A DNA stretch of 64,000 bases from Nocardioides bruguierae (GTDB lineage: Bacteria > Actinomycetota > Actinomycetes > Propionibacteriales > Nocardioidaceae), in the NCBI RefSeq assembly GCF_023656415.1, contig NZ_JAMOIL010000005.1:62001-126000 (forward strand), in the 5' to 3' direction. The notes below the pieces were generated by a model. The model made no database searches and was not told the origin of the DNA. It worked only from the letters and a program-made list of their open reading frames with translations. Below, piece after piece: positions 29,949 to 39,711 of the stretch. How positions within the stretch are numbered: position 1 is the stretch's first letter; every line of letters begins with the position of its first letter. The position numbers and the translations under genes are program-made.

Positions 29949-31466
29949 TCACGGGTAGTGGTCGGGCAGGTCGTTCTCGAAGAGGATGACGTCGCCGGCG
30001 CGGGCCTGCTTGCGCACCCAGGCGGTGGCGGCCTCCCGGGAGGCGAAGCGCTTGGTGCGCTCCTTCTCGCCGGCCAGCAGCGCCGGGACGTTGGTGCGAC
30101 CCACGACGCACAGGGTGCTGCGCTCGTCGCCGGTGGCGTCGACGGCGAGGGCGGCGTTGCGCTCGCGCTGCCGGTGCCCCAGCTCCATCATGCCGGGGGT
30201 GATCGTCCAGACCCGGCCGCTCTCCCCCGCCAGCTCGCGGGCATGGGCCAGGGCCGCCGCCGCACCGGTGGGGTTGGAGTTGAAGGTGTCGTCGATGACC
30301 GCGACGCCGTCGGCGCCGGTGGTGGCCTCCGCGCGGTGCGGGGTGGCCGGGATGCCGGGCAGGCGCTCGAGCAGCGTCTTCTCGGGCACGTCCAGCGCCA
30401 CGGCCAGGCCGACCGCGACGGCCACGTTGGTGGGGTGGCCGACGTCCGCGGGCAGCCGCACGGGGTGGGCAGCACCGCTGAGGACCAGCTCCCAGCCGCC
30501 GTCCTCGGCCCGGCGGACGACCACCTCGGCCTCGGGGTGCTCGCCGGCGGAGACGGCGATGACCCGCTTCTCCGCGCGCATCCGCTCGGCGATCTCGTGC
30601 AGCTCCGGCACGTCGACGTTGAGGACGACGGTCGAGGCGGGCGGCAGGATCTCGCTCTTGGCGCGGACGATGGTCTCGCGGTTCTTCATCCGCTCCAGGT
30701 GGGCCTCGCCGATCGTGGTGATCGCCGAGACCTCGGGGCGGAAGATCTCGCACAGCGACGCGATCTCGCCGGGGCCGTAGGTGCCCATCTCGGCGACGAA
30801 GACGTCGGTGCCGGGCTCGAGCCGGTCGTTGACCGCCCGGGAGAGGCCGAGGACGTTGTTGAAGGACGCCGGGCTGGCCAGCGTCGACCAGCGCCCCTGC
30901 AGCAGGTGGGTCACGTAGTTCTTGGTGGAGGTCTTGCCGTAGGAGCCGGTGATCGCCACGACCCGCGGGGAGACCCGCTTGATCTTCTCGGCGGCCGAGA
31001 CCTGCCAACGCTTGTTCAGGCGCGCCTCGATCGGCTGGGCGGCCAGCAGTGCCACCTCGACCAGCGGCACCGCCAGGAGCGGGAGGAAGGAGACGGCGCC
31101 CAGCGGCAGCAGCGCCGCGGTCACGACGACCTGCAGGCCGACGGTGAGCGCGACCAGGCGCTTGACGCGCGCGGTGAACGCCAGCTTCTTCTCCGAGCGC
31201 CACAGCACCAGGCCCGGCGGCCAGGCGATGAGGACGACGGCGGCCACGACGCCCATCAGCGGGTACGGCACGCCGGCCAGGGCACACACGACGAGCGCCA
31301 CGAGGCCCAGCAGGCCCAGCGGGACGGCGCGCAGCCAGATGCCGGTCATGGCCAGCACGCGGCCGGGGCCGTAGTGCTCGCGCTGCGCGACGCGCCACCA
31401 GCGCAGGTCGGCGACGACGACGAGGACGAGGGTCGCGAGCGCGGCGACCAGGTCGAGCGCGGTCAT
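29949..31466 (-). CDS. Membrane-anchored Mur ligase family protein (MurF-like)
   Basis: 505 residues. About five N-terminal membrane spans fill residues 1-155 in place of the MurF substrate domain (for example TALDLVAALATLVLVVVADL and LRAVPLGLLGLVALVVCALA). A Mur ligase core follows: ATP loop AITGSYGKTSTKNYV near 172, SPASFNNVLGLSRAVND, AEMGTYGPGEIA, EAHLERMKNRETIVRAK and DDTFNSNPTGAAAAL. This resembles MurF, which adds D-Ala-D-Ala to UDP-MurNAc-tripeptide, but the cell's canonical murF would be in a dcw cluster elsewhere. Overlaps the upstream hydrolase gene by 4 bp (ATGA). A GC hairpin lies between it and the ligase gene downstream. Confidence 0.85.
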   Translation of the reverse strand: MTALDLVAALATLVLVVVADLRWWRVAQREHYGPGRVLAMTGIWLRAVPLGLLGLVALVVCALAGVPYPLMGVVAAVVLIAWPPGLVLWRSEKKLAFTARVKRLVALTVGLQVVVTAALLPLGAVSFLPLLAVPLVEVALLAAQPIEARLNKRWQVSAAEKIKRVSPRVVAITGSYGKTSTKNYVTHLLQGRWSTLASPASFNNVLGLSRAVNDRLEPGTDVFVAEMGTYGPGEIASLCEIFRPEVSAITTIGEAHLERMKNRETIVRAKSEILPPASTVVLNVDVPELHEIAERMRAEKRVIAVSAGEHPEAEVVVRRAEDGGWELVLSGAAHPVRLPADVGHPTNVAVAVGLAVALDVPEKTLLERLPGIPATPHRAEATTGADGVAVIDDTFNSNPTGAAAALAHARELAGESGRVWTITPGMMELGHRQRERNAALAVDATGDERSTLCVVGRTNVPALLAGEKERTKRFASREAATAWVRKQARAGDVILFENDLPDHYP

Positions 31467-32266
31467 CGCTCCTCCTCCGGGGTGGACGGGTCGGTGACGG
31501 CGGCGGTCTGGGTGGGCTCGCTCTCGCGCAGCACGGCGATCGCCTGCTGGAGCTCGGCCACGAGGGCGGCGTCGAGCAGGTGGGCGGAGCCGGGGACGAC
31601 GGTGAGCGTGGCGACCTCGCCGAGCAGGTCGAGCGCCTCGCGAGCCATCGGGACGGGCGCGGCGGTGTCGTGCTCGCCCCAGACCATGGCGACCGGCACG
31701 CCGTGCCCGGCGACCGCGAGCAGCTCCTCGCGGTAGTCCTCGTTGACCAGCTTGACCAGGATCTCGCGCATGACGCCGCGGGCGTTCGCGTAGTCGGCCG
31801 AGCCGTGCTTGCGGCGCAGCTGCTCCATCCTGTCGTCACCGACCAGGCCGCGCTGGTGCAGCGCACGCACGACGCGGTAGCCGAGCGCGGGCTTCCTCCC
31901 GCCGCCGGTCGGCTGCTTGCGCAGGAGGGGGACGCCGGTGAGCACGACGCCCCGCACGAGGTCCGGTCGCTTCGCGGCGACGGTGATCGCGACGCGTCCG
32001 CCGAAGGAGTGGCCGGCGAGGACGGGGCGGTCCAGCGTCTCGAGGACCTCGATGACGAAGTCCGCGTACTCGGCGGCGCCCCAGGCGGCGTCGGGCTCGG
32101 GCGTGGCCCCGTGGCCGGGGAGGTCGAGAGCGAGGGCGTCGGTACCGGCGAGGACAGGGGCCCAGTCGGCGCGGGTGCGCGCCCATCCGTGGAGCGCCAC
32201 CACCTGCGTCGGACCGGAGCCCGTCTTCTCGGCGAAGGCGCGTCCGCCCAGGAGCGTGGTCAGCAC
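31463..32266 (-). CDS. Alpha/beta hydrolase linked to the Mur-ligase-like gene
   Basis: 267 residues. VVALHGWARTRADW, the nucleophile elbow AGHSFGGRVAI and a late GSAHLLDAA His fit an alpha/beta hydrolase; the acid is probably Asp in WGEHDTAAP. There is no signal peptide, so it acts in the cytosol. Start GTG, likely leaderless. It is translationally coupled to the membrane Mur-ligase-like gene, which suggests it trims or releases a product of that ligase. The substrate is unknown. Confidence 0.8.
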   Translation of the reverse strand: MLTTLLGGRAFAEKTGSGPTQVVALHGWARTRADWAPVLAGTDALALDLPGHGATPEPDAAWGAAEYADFVIEVLETLDRPVLAGHSFGGRVAITVAAKRPDLVRGVVLTGVPLLRKQPTGGGRKPALGYRVVRALHQRGLVGDDRMEQLRRKHGSADYANARGVMREILVKLVNEDYREELLAVAGHGVPVAMVWGEHDTAAPVPMAREALDLLGEVATLTVVPGSAHLLDAALVAELQQAIAVLRESEPTQTAAVTDPSTPEEER

Positions 32267-32273
32267 GGGTCAG

Positions 32274-32279
32274 AGACTA
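32274..32279 (-). promoter_or_regulatory. Leaderless-type -10 of the hydrolase/Mur-ligase operon
   Basis: TAGTCT on the minus strand, 7 nt before the hydrolase GTG. The divergent PLP-enzyme gene has TAGGCT at 32347-32352, 8 nt before its ATG. Confidence 0.5.
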
Positions 32280-32360
32280 ACGGTGGACGCACCACCCGCC
32301 TGATCCCGACACCCGCACCGGCGGGTGACCCGGCGCCAGCGCCTCCTAGGCTGGAGGGTG

Positions 32361-33473
32361 ATGAGCACCAGCGACGACACCTCCCCCGCGCCCACCGGCG
32401 GCCTCCCCGACGGTCTGGCCCCCTCCACCCGGGCCGTGCACGCCGGGCGTCCGGCCCACGTGCCCGACGCACCGCTGAACGAGCCCCTGACCATGGCCTC
32501 GGTCTACGTGGCCGGCGGCGACCGCGAGTACGGCCGGTACGGCAACCCGACCTGGCAGGCGTTCGAGGCCGCCCTCGGCGAGCTCGAGGGCGGCGACGCG
32601 CTCGCGTTCTCCTCCGGCCTGGCCGCCGTGTCCTGCGTGCTCGACCTCGTCGGGCAGGACGCGCTGGTGCTGGCCCCCGACGCCGCCTACCAGGGCTCCC
32701 TGACCCAGATCGGCGACCTGGAGATGCGCGGTCGTCTGCGCTCCCGCCTGGTCGACGTCGCCGACACCGACGCCGTGCTCGCCGCCATCGACGACGACAC
32801 CGCGCTGGTCTGGCTGGAGTCGCCCACCAACCCGAACCTGGACGTCGCAGACGTCCCCGCGATCTGCGAGGCGGCGCACGCGGCCGGGGCCTACGTGGTC
32901 GTCGACAACACCTTCGCCACCCCGCTGCTGCAGAAGCCGCTGGACGACGGCGCCGACATCGTCGTGCACTCGGCGACCAAGTACCTCTCCGGCCACTCCG
33001 ACGTGCTCCTGGGCGCCCTCGTCACCCGCGACGAGCAGCTCCGCGGCGTGCTCAAGGGCCGCCGCGACCTGCTCGGCGCCGTGCCCGGCACGCTCGAGTC
33101 CTGGCTCGCGCTGCGCGGCATGCGGACGCTGCACCTGCGCGTCGAGCGGGCCTGCGCCAACGCCGCCGAGCTGGCCCGGCGGCTCGCCGAGCACCCGGCC
33201 GTGGGCCTCGTCCGCTACCCCGGGTGGGGCGCGATGGTCTCCGTCGAGCTGGCCGCCGGCGCGCTGGCCGCGGACCTGCTGCCACGCAAGACCCGGCTGT
33301 GGGTGCACGCCACCTCGCTGGGCGGCGTCGAGTCCTCCCTGGAGCGGCGTCGACGCTGGGCCACCGAGCCGAAGACGGTCTCGGACGCGCTCGTGCGGCT
33401 GTCCGTCGGCATCGAGGACGTCGAGGACCTGTGGGCCGACCTGTCCTCGGCGCTGGACGACCTCGTCGGCTGA
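32361..33473 (+). CDS. Cystathionine gamma-lyase/synthase family PLP enzyme
   Basis: 370 residues. Cys/Met metabolism fold: SRYGNPT-type motif [42 protein letters not shown] and the PLP lysine Lys207 in [12 protein letters not shown]. It is shorter than most members: between VRYPG and WGAMVSVEL the usual 15-20 residues are missing. It could work in trans-sulfuration or as a methionine gamma-lyase-like enzyme. It interrupts the conserved ddl-gpsA stretch, so it may be a local insertion. Confidence 0.87.
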   Translation: MSTSDDTSPAPTGGLPDGLAPSTRAVHAGRPAHVPDAPLNEPLTMASVYVAGGDREYGRYGNPTWQAFEAALGELEGGDALAFSSGLAAVSCVLDLVGQDALVLAPDAAYQGSLTQIGDLEMRGRLRSRLVDVADTDAVLAAIDDDTALVWLESPTNPNLDVADVPAICEAAHAAGAYVVVDNTFATPLLQKPLDDGADIVVHSATKYLSGHSDVLLGALVTRDEQLRGVLKGRRDLLGAVPGTLESWLALRGMRTLHLRVERACANAAELARRLAEHPAVGLVRYPGWGAMVSVELAAGALAADLLPRKTRLWVHATSLGGVESSLERRRRWATEPKTVSDALVRLSVGIEDVEDLWADLSSALDDLVG

Positions 33474-33714
33474 GCGCTGGTCTGCGGTGATCGAGGTGGT
33501 CTCGCGACAGGACTTCGTCCTTCCTCGACCTCCGGCAAGCCTCGAGATCGCCGCGCCCGATCGCGTCCTCGAACCTGGTCTCGAGCCGCAGCCGGAGTGA
33601 GCCCTCAGGGTCTCGAGCCGCAGCACTGACCCCGCTCGTTCCTCGCGGGGTCAGTCGCTCCCTCGACCTTCGAACGGTGCGAACCGGGCTCGTTCCTCGC
33701 CCGAGTCGCCGTTC
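33474..33714. repeat. Degenerate intergenic repeat with paired hairpins
   Basis: No gene. TCTCGAGCCGCAG occurs twice (about 33582 and 33611), and the core GCTCGTTCCTCGC occurs twice, each time as the loop of a hairpin: ACTGACCCCGC/GCGGGGTCAGT (33625-33655) and a weaker one at 33673-33716. Similar CTCGAG/CTCGTTCCTCG segments, as I recall, are scattered through Nocardioides-type genomes. It may also terminate the convergent genes on both sides. Confidence 0.65.
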
Positions 33715-34764
33715 TCAGTCCTTCTCGGCCTTGGTGTCGCGGGCGAGGGTGATGTCGACCATGGCCTTGGCCGTCATCCGGCCGGAGACGACCTCGTCGA
33801 CGATGGTGGCCAGCGGGGCGTCCACGCCGTGCTGGGCGGCCAGCGCGCGCAGCGACGAGCAGGACTTCGCCCCCTCGGCCACCTGCCGGGTCGAGGCGTA
33901 GATCTCCTCGGTGGTCATGCCGCGGCCGAGCTTCTCGCCGAAGGTGCGGTTGCGCGAGAGCGGGGAGGAGCAGGTGGCGACGAGGTCGCCGAGGCCGGCC
34001 AGGCCCATCAGGGTCAGCGGGTCGGCACCCAACCGGGTCGCCAGGCGCGCGGTCTCGGCCAGGCCGCGGGTGATGATCGAGGCGGTGGTGTTGTCGCCGA
34101 AGCCCAGCCCGACCGCCATGCCGACGGCCAGCGCGACCACGTTCTTGTAGGCACCGCCCAGCTCGCAGCCCACGACGTCGGTCGAGGTGTAGGGCCGGAA
34201 CGCGGGTGAGTGGACCCGCAGCTGCAGCCGCTTGGCCACGTCCTCGTCGGTGCACGCGACCACCGAGGCGGCCGGCTCGCGCCGGGCGATCTCGCCGGAG
34301 AGGTTCGGCCCGCTGATCACGGCGACGCGCTCGCTGGGCACGCCGGTGACCTCGTGGATCACCTCGCTCATCCGGCGCAGCGTGCCGAGCTCGACGCCCT
34401 TCATCAGCGAGACGAGCACGGCGTCGGGCTCCAGGTGCGGCGCCCAGCCGACCAGGTTCTCGCGCAGCGTCTGCGAGGGGGTCGCCAGGACGACGACGTC
34501 CGCACCGGCGAGGGCCGCCTGCACGTCGTGGGTGGCGCTGATCGCGTCGGGCAGCGTGAGCCCGGGCAGGTAGTCGGTGTTCTCCCGCTTCTCGGTGATC
34601 GCCGCGGCGACCTCCTCGCGGCGGGCCCACAGCGTCACGTCGTTGCCGGCGTCGGCGAGGACGATGGAGAACGCGGTGCCCCACGACCCGGCGCCGAGGA
34701 CGGCGACCTTGCCGAAGCGTCCGGGCTCGGTGGGCCGGGCGGTGCCGGCGGGCTGCTCGGTCAT
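33715..34764 (-). CDS. gpsA: Glycerol-3-phosphate dehydrogenase [NAD(P)+]
   Basis: 349 residues from [23 protein letters not shown] is the nucleotide loop, then [19 protein letters not shown] and the catalytic Lys/Asn region [20 protein letters not shown]. It makes glycerol-3-phosphate for phospholipids. It overlaps plsC by 4 bp (ATGA), linking the precursor to the acyltransferase. Confidence 0.95.
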   Translation of the reverse strand: MTEQPAGTARPTEPGRFGKVAVLGAGSWGTAFSIVLADAGNDVTLWARREEVAAAITEKRENTDYLPGLTLPDAISATHDVQAALAGADVVVLATPSQTLRENLVGWAPHLEPDAVLVSLMKGVELGTLRRMSEVIHEVTGVPSERVAVISGPNLSGEIARREPAASVVACTDEDVAKRLQLRVHSPAFRPYTSTDVVGCELGGAYKNVVALAVGMAVGLGFGDNTTASIITRGLAETARLATRLGADPLTLMGLAGLGDLVATCSSPLSRNRTFGEKLGRGMTTEEIYASTRQVAEGAKSCSSLRALAAQHGVDAPLATIVDEVVSGRMTAKAMVDITLARDTKAEKD

Positions 34765-35570
34765 GGGGTGTCTCCTCCGTCGCCGGTGTCCTGCTTCTGG
34801 TCCCGGTCCTCCAGGCGCTCGCTCTCCTGCGCCTCCCGGGCTGCCCGCTCCGCCGCCCGTGCTCGGCGCAGGTCGAAGCGCTCCGCCGGAGCCTTCTCGC
34901 CGCGCAGCACCTCGACCTCGGCCACGATCGCCGCCTGGATGCGCTCGGTCGCCGCGTGCACCACCTCGGTGGTGACGGGCCCAGCGGCGAGGTCGGAGAG
35001 GTCCACGGGCTCGCCCACCGAGAGGTGGATGGTGGTGGGCGGGAACAGGTGCGGGCGCTTGCTGTAGGGCGCCAGCAGCTCGTGGGCCCCCCACTGGCCG
35101 ACGGGCAGCACCGGGCAGCCGGTCTCCAGCGCGATGCGGGCGGCGCCGGTCTTGCCGGTCATCGGCCACAGCTGCGGGTCGCGGGTGATGGTGCCCTCGG
35201 GGTAGACCACGACGCACTCGCCGGCGCGCACGGCGTCCACCGCCGCGGCGTAGGCGGCGTGCCCGTGGCTCTCCCGCTCCACCGGGATCTGGCCCGCGGC
35301 CCGCAGGAAGAAGCCGAGGAACCTGTTGCGGAACAGCCCCGACTTCGCCAGGAACCGGGCGAGGCGGCCGTGGTCGTAGACCAGGTGGGCCGCCGTCAGC
35401 GGGTCGACGTGCGAGGTGTGGTTGACGGCCAGGACCACGCCGCCCGTGGCGGGGATGCGCTCACCGTGGTGCCAGTCCTGACGCGTCGTCGCGAGGAGGA
35501 CGGGCTTGAGGATGGCCACCGCGATGGTCCACGCCCAGCCCCGCGGCTGCTGCAACCTGCGAACGGGCAC
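34761..35570 (-). CDS. plsC: 1-acylglycerol-3-phosphate O-acyltransferase (PlsC family)
   Basis: 269 residues, GTG start. NHTSHVDP (HX4D) near residue 50, [19 protein letters not shown] and GQWGAHELL are the acyltransferase blocks. One hydrophobic N-terminal segment ([15 protein letters not shown]) suggests membrane attachment. A charged tail ([20 protein letters not shown]) is unlike the core family. First gene of plsC-gpsA. Confidence 0.9.
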   Translation of the reverse strand: MPVRRLQQPRGWAWTIAVAILKPVLLATTRQDWHHGERIPATGGVVLAVNHTSHVDPLTAAHLVYDHGRLARFLAKSGLFRNRFLGFFLRAAGQIPVERESHGHAAYAAAVDAVRAGECVVVYPEGTITRDPQLWPMTGKTGAARIALETGCPVLPVGQWGAHELLAPYSKRPHLFPPTTIHLSVGEPVDLSDLAAGPVTTEVVHAATERIQAAIVAEVEVLRGEKAPAERFDLRRARAAERAAREAQESERLEDRDQKQDTGDGGDTP

Positions 35571-35677
35571 TACGGGTCCTTCTCCTCTGCTCAGGGTCTG
35601 CCTCGCGTGGTCACGACCACGCAGGAGGGCAGGCTACTCGTTCGGGTCGCCGGGGGCGTTTGGCAGGATCCTCGCCC

Positions 35678-36352
35678 GTGCCCCCCTCCGACGCCGCGCC
35701 GTCCCCCGCACGCTTCGTGGTGCTCGTGCCCGTGAAGCCCCCCGTGGCGGGCAAGAGCCGCCTCCAGGGCGTGGACGACGGCGCCCGCACCGCGCTCGCG
35801 GCGGCCTTCGCCCGCGACACCGTGGCGGCCTGCCTGGCGGCCGAGCAGGTGGCCGCCGTCCTCGTGGCCACCGACGACGCCGTGCTCGCCCTGGCCCTCG
35901 GCGCGGCCGGCGCGACGTGCCTGCCAGACGGCGCCACCGGCCTGAACGAGACGCTGGTGCAGAGTGCCGCGGAGGCCGCCCGCCGGTGGCCGGACCTGGT
36001 GCCGGTGGCGCTGCCCGCCGACCTGCCCGGGCTCGAGCCCGGTGACCTCGACGCAGCGCTCGCCGCCTCGCACGGGGCGCTGCCGGCGTCCGGCCACGCG
36101 TTCGTGCCGGACGCGGCCGGTCTGGGCACCACGCTCTACACCGCGGAGCCCTCCGCCTTCGCGCCCCGCTTCGGCGAGGGCTCCGCGGCCGCCCACGCAG
36201 CCGCGGGCGCCGTCGACCTCACCCGCACCTGCCACGCTCCCCTGGGCTCGCTGAGGCGCGACGTCGACGACCTCGTCGACCTCGCCACCGCCGCGAGCTT
36301 CGGGGTGGGTCCGCACACGCGCGCGGTGCTGGACGACCTCGGCCTGTTCTGA
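35678..36352 (+). CDS. cofC: 2-phospho-L-lactate / phosphoenolpyruvate guanylyltransferase (F420 synthesis)
   Basis: 224 residues. VPVKPPVAGKSRL, VATDDAVLALAL, LNETLVQSAAEAARRW, ALPADLPGLEP and LGTTLYTAEP match CofC/FbiD, which makes the first intermediate of coenzyme F420. GTG at 35678 was chosen: a -10 CAGGAT lies 8 nt upstream, so the mRNA is probably leaderless; a TTG six codons earlier is less likely. Other F420 genes are not in the window. Confidence 0.9.
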   Translation: MPPSDAAPSPARFVVLVPVKPPVAGKSRLQGVDDGARTALAAAFARDTVAACLAAEQVAAVLVATDDAVLALALGAAGATCLPDGATGLNETLVQSAAEAARRWPDLVPVALPADLPGLEPGDLDAALAASHGALPASGHAFVPDAAGLGTTLYTAEPSAFAPRFGEGSAAAHAAAGAVDLTRTCHAPLGSLRRDVDDLVDLATAASFGVGPHTRAVLDDLGLF

Positions 36353-36373
36353 GGGCCGACCCGGTCCGGGCGC

Positions 36374-37204
36374 TCAGTGGGCCAGGAAGTCCACGAGCGC
36401 CTTGTCGAACTCCTCGGCGTGGGAGACGTTGAAGCCGTGCGGGGCCCCCTCGACGACGACCAGCTCGGCGCCGGCGACCGCCTCGGCGCTGCGGCGCCCC
36501 GAGACCTCGAACGGCACGACCGCGTCGCCCGAGCCGTGCAGCACGAGCGTGGGCACGGTGAGCCGGGCCAGGTCCTCGCGGAAGTCCGTGCGGGCGAACG
36601 CGCCGATGCAGGCGACCACGGCCTCGTCGCGGGCGGGCTGCTGGAGCGCGACGGCGTCCGCCACGTCGTTGGAGCTGACCTGCAGCTCGCCGTCCACGGA
36701 GAAGAAGTTCTCGGTGAAGCCGGCGAGGAACTCCTCGCGGTTGGTGCGGGCGCCGTCCTCCATCTCCTGCACGTCGGACTCGGAGAGGCCGCCGTCGGGG
36801 TTGTCGTCGGTGCGCAGCAGGTACGGCGGCACGGCCGCGGCCAGGACGACGGACCGCAGCCGACCCTCGCCGTGCCGACCCACGTAGCGGGCCACCTCGC
36901 CGCCGCCCATCGAGAAGCCGACGAGCGTCACGTCGGTCAGGTCGAGGGCCTCCAGGAGCCCCGCGAGGTCGTCGGCCATCGTGTCGTAGTCGTAGCCGCC
37001 GTCCGGCTTGGACGAGACGCCGAAGCCGCGCCGGTCGTAGGTGACGACCCGGTGACCCGCGGCGACCAGGGTGGGCACCTGCTGCTTCCAGGCCTCCCCC
37101 GACAGCGGCCAGCCGTGGATCAGGACGACCGGGTTGCCGGTGGCCTGCTCCGGGGCGGTGTCGGTGTAGTGGAGCGTGACGTCGTTGGTGGTGATCTCGG
37201 GCAT
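36374..37204 (-). CDS. Alpha/beta hydrolase, non-haem chloroperoxidase/esterase type
   Basis: 276 residues from ATG after GAGGAGG. LIHGWPLSGEAW, TYDRRGFGVSSKP, nucleophile GFSMGGGEVARYVG, the acid in HGSGDAVVPF and the His in GAPHGFNVSH make a full triad. The family includes arylesterases with perhydrolase activity; substrate unknown. Single gene convergent with cofC. Confidence 0.85.
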   Translation of the reverse strand: MPEITTNDVTLHYTDTAPEQATGNPVVLIHGWPLSGEAWKQQVPTLVAAGHRVVTYDRRGFGVSSKPDGGYDYDTMADDLAGLLEALDLTDVTLVGFSMGGGEVARYVGRHGEGRLRSVVLAAAVPPYLLRTDDNPDGGLSESDVQEMEDGARTNREEFLAGFTENFFSVDGELQVSSNDVADAVALQQPARDEAVVACIGAFARTDFREDLARLTVPTLVLHGSGDAVVPFEVSGRRSAEAVAGAELVVVEGAPHGFNVSHAEEFDKALVDFLAH

Positions 37205-37332
37205 CGGTGCCCTCCTCACGGTCGGTGGCTGGACCCTGTCAACGGTGCGTCGCTCGCGGCGCGACCCACAGGTCCGACCGGGTGTCTCCGCACAGGTGAG
37301 CTCACTCCCCTCGATCCTCCTCCGGACGCGGA

Positions 37333-37364
37333 CAGCCCCCGCCGTCCGAGGACGACGGGGGCTG
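37333..37364 (-). terminator. Terminator after leuD
   Basis: 15-bp arms CAGCCCCCGCCGTCC/GGACGACGGGGGCTG with one mismatch and a 2-nt loop, 25 bp after the leuD stop. Confidence 0.75.
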
Positions 37365-37389
37365 CCTGGCTGTCGTGGTGCGACGAGCG

Positions 37390-37989
37390 TCAGAGGGTGA
37401 CCGGCTTGAACGCCGGGCGGGTCTTCTCGAACGCGTCGATGGAGTCGGCGTGGCCGAGGGTGATGCCGATGTCGTCGAGCCCCTCCAGCAGGCGCCAGCG
37501 GGTGTAGTCGTCGATCTGGAAGGACTCCTCGATCGCGTCGTCGCCCTCGCCGGCACGGATGGTGCGCGACTCCAGGTCGACGGTGATCGCGGCGCCCGGG
37601 GTGTCCTCGAGGATCGTCCAGAGCTTCTGCACGACCTCCTCGTCGACCTGGGCGGCCAGGAGGCCGGCCTTGCCCGAGTTGCCGCGGAAGATGTCCGCGA
37701 AGCGGGCGGAGACGACGACCCTGAAGCCGTAGTTCTGCAGGGCCCAGACGGCGTGCTCACGCGAGGAGCCGGTGCCGAAGTCGGGGCCGGCCACCAGCAC
37801 GGTGCCCTGGGCGTAGACCTCGTTGTTGAGGACGAACTCGGGGTCGTTGCGCCAGGCGGCGAACAGGCCGTCCTCGAAGCCCGTGCGGGTCACGCGCTTG
37901 AGGTAGACCGCGGGGATGATCTGGTCGGTGTCGACGTTGCTGCGCTTGAGCGGGACGCCGACGCCGGTGTGGGTGGTGAACTTGTCCAT
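37390..37989 (-). CDS. leuD: 3-isopropylmalate dehydratase small subunit
   Basis: 199 residues. [15 protein letters not shown] and [15 protein letters not shown] are diagnostic. With LeuC it isomerises 2- to 3-isopropylmalate. It follows leuC by 14 bp and ends in a terminator. Confidence 0.96.
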   Translation of the reverse strand: MDKFTTHTGVGVPLKRSNVDTDQIIPAVYLKRVTRTGFEDGLFAAWRNDPEFVLNNEVYAQGTVLVAGPDFGTGSSREHAVWALQNYGFRVVVSARFADIFRGNSGKAGLLAAQVDEEVVQKLWTILEDTPGAAITVDLESRTIRAGEGDDAIEESFQIDDYTRWRLLEGLDDIGITLGHADSIDAFEKTRPAFKPVTL

Positions 37990-38003
37990 GACGTGAGCTC
38001 CGT

Positions 38004-39416
38004 TCAGTCCAGGTCGGCGGGCGAGGAGAGGGTGCCGCGGACGGCGGTCGCCGCCGCGACGGGGATCGACACGAGGTGCGTGCGACCGCCCTTGCCCTGG
38101 CGTCCCTCGAAGTTGCGGTTCGAGGTCGAGGCGCTGCGCTCACCGGGAGTGAGGGTGTCGGGGTTCATGCCCAGGCACATCGAGCAGCCCGCGCCGCGCC
38201 ACTCGGCACCGGCCTCCTTGAAGATCACGTCCAGGCCCTCCTCCTCGGCCTGCAGGCGCACGCGCACCGAGCCGGGGACGACGAGCAGGCGGGTGTCGTC
38301 GGCGACCTTGCGGCCCTTGATGACGTCCGCCGCCAGTCGCAGGTCCTCGATGCGGCCGTTGGTGCAGGAGCCGACGAAGACCGTGTCGACCTTGACCTCG
38401 CGCATCGGGGTGCCGGCCTCGAGGCCCATGTAGCCCAGGGCCTTCTCGCAGGCGATCTTGTCCTGCTCGTCCTCGAAGTCGGACGGCGAGGGGACGGAGG
38501 CGCCCAGCGGCACGCCCTGACCCGGGTTGGTGCCCCAGGTGACGAACGGCGTCATGACGGAGGCGTCGAGGACGATCTCCTTGTCGAACGTCGCGTCGTC
38601 GTCGGTGCGCAGCGTCTTCCAGTGCGCGACGGCGGCGTCCCACTCGGCGCCCTTCGGCGCCTCCTTGCGGCCCTCGATGTAGTCGAAGGTCGTCTGGTCG
38701 GGGGCGATCATGCCCGCCTTGGCACCCCACTCGATGCTCATGTTGCAGATGGTCATCCGGCCCTCCATGGAGAGCTCCTCGATGGCCTGGCCGCGGTACT
38801 CGACGATGTAGCCCTGGCCGCCACCGGTGCCGGTGTGGGCGATCAGGTTGAGCACCAGGTCCTTGGCGGTGACGCCGTCGGGCAGCGAGCCGTTGACCGT
38901 CACGGCCATCGTCTTCGGCTTGGCCTGGGTCAGCGTCTGCGTGGCGAGCACGTGCTCGACCTCGGAGGTGCCGATGCCGAACGCGATGGCGCCGAACGCG
39001 CCATGGGTGGAGGTGTGGGAGTCGCCGCACACGATCGTCATGCCGGGCTGGGTCAGGCCCAGCTGCGGGCCGACGACGTGGACGATGCCCTGGTCGATGT
39101 CGCCCAGCGGGTGCAGGCGGACGCCGAACTCCTCGGCGTTGCGACGCAGCGTCTCGACCTGGGTCCGCGAGACCGGGTCGGCGATCGGCTTGTCCCAGTC
39201 GAGGGTGGGGACGTTGTGGTCCTCGGTGGCGAGCGTGAGGTCCGGGCGACGGACCTTCCGACCGGCCAGGCGCAGGCCGTCGAAGGCCTGCGGGCTCGTC
39301 ACCTCGTGGATGAGGTGGAGGTCGATGTAGAGCAGGTCCGGCTCTCCGGCGGTCGAGCGGACGACGTGCTCGTCCCAGACCTTCTCGGCCAGCGTTCGAC
39401 CCAGTGTCTTGCCCAT
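38004..39416 (-). CDS. leuC: 3-isopropylmalate dehydratase large subunit
   Basis: 470 residues. The 4Fe-4S ligands are in FVGSCTNGR and CSMCLGMN; substrate loops [14 protein letters not shown] and [15 protein letters not shown] [11 protein letters not shown] are present. ATG after AAGGAG. It is divergent from ndgR, the regulator of leuCD in actinobacteria. Confidence 0.96.
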   Translation of the reverse strand: MGKTLGRTLAEKVWDEHVVRSTAGEPDLLYIDLHLIHEVTSPQAFDGLRLAGRKVRRPDLTLATEDHNVPTLDWDKPIADPVSRTQVETLRRNAEEFGVRLHPLGDIDQGIVHVVGPQLGLTQPGMTIVCGDSHTSTHGAFGAIAFGIGTSEVEHVLATQTLTQAKPKTMAVTVNGSLPDGVTAKDLVLNLIAHTGTGGGQGYIVEYRGQAIEELSMEGRMTICNMSIEWGAKAGMIAPDQTTFDYIEGRKEAPKGAEWDAAVAHWKTLRTDDDATFDKEIVLDASVMTPFVTWGTNPGQGVPLGASVPSPSDFEDEQDKIACEKALGYMGLEAGTPMREVKVDTVFVGSCTNGRIEDLRLAADVIKGRKVADDTRLLVVPGSVRVRLQAEEEGLDVIFKEAGAEWRGAGCSMCLGMNPDTLTPGERSASTSNRNFEGRQGKGGRTHLVSIPVAAATAVRGTLSSPADLD

Positions 39417-39711
39417 GACGCACTCCTTCGTGGCGACCGCGACGCCGGCTGGGTGGGCCGGCGATGACTTCTCCCGGCGGCTCGGCCGAGCCACCGGACG
39501 GGTAGCGGCGGGGCGTCGTGTGGACGCACCACAGCCGGTTACCGAGAAGGAACTGTACGCCTTCTGGTCCAATGTGTGAGACAGTTGTCCCGTCATCCGA
39601 GATGGACGACGCTCGAGACCCCGGGCGTCTGCCCTGCCCGACACCCCGGGCTCGGCCCTCGTGATGGTCCACCCGCCGGGTGCGGCCACGCAACGAAACA
39701 CAGGAGTGCAG
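39417..39711. promoter_or_regulatory. leuC/ndgR divergent control region
   Basis: A candidate leuC -10 TACAGT (minus, 39552-39557) lies about 135 nt before the leuC start. The leader holds a GC hairpin built on GGCTCGGCCGAGCC (about 39478-39501). Between the two genes the AT-richer stretch at 39565-39592 (TGGTCCAATGTGTGAGACAG and following) is the best place for an NdgR operator, but I cannot define its arms. No leucine-rich leader peptide was found. Confidence 0.45.
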
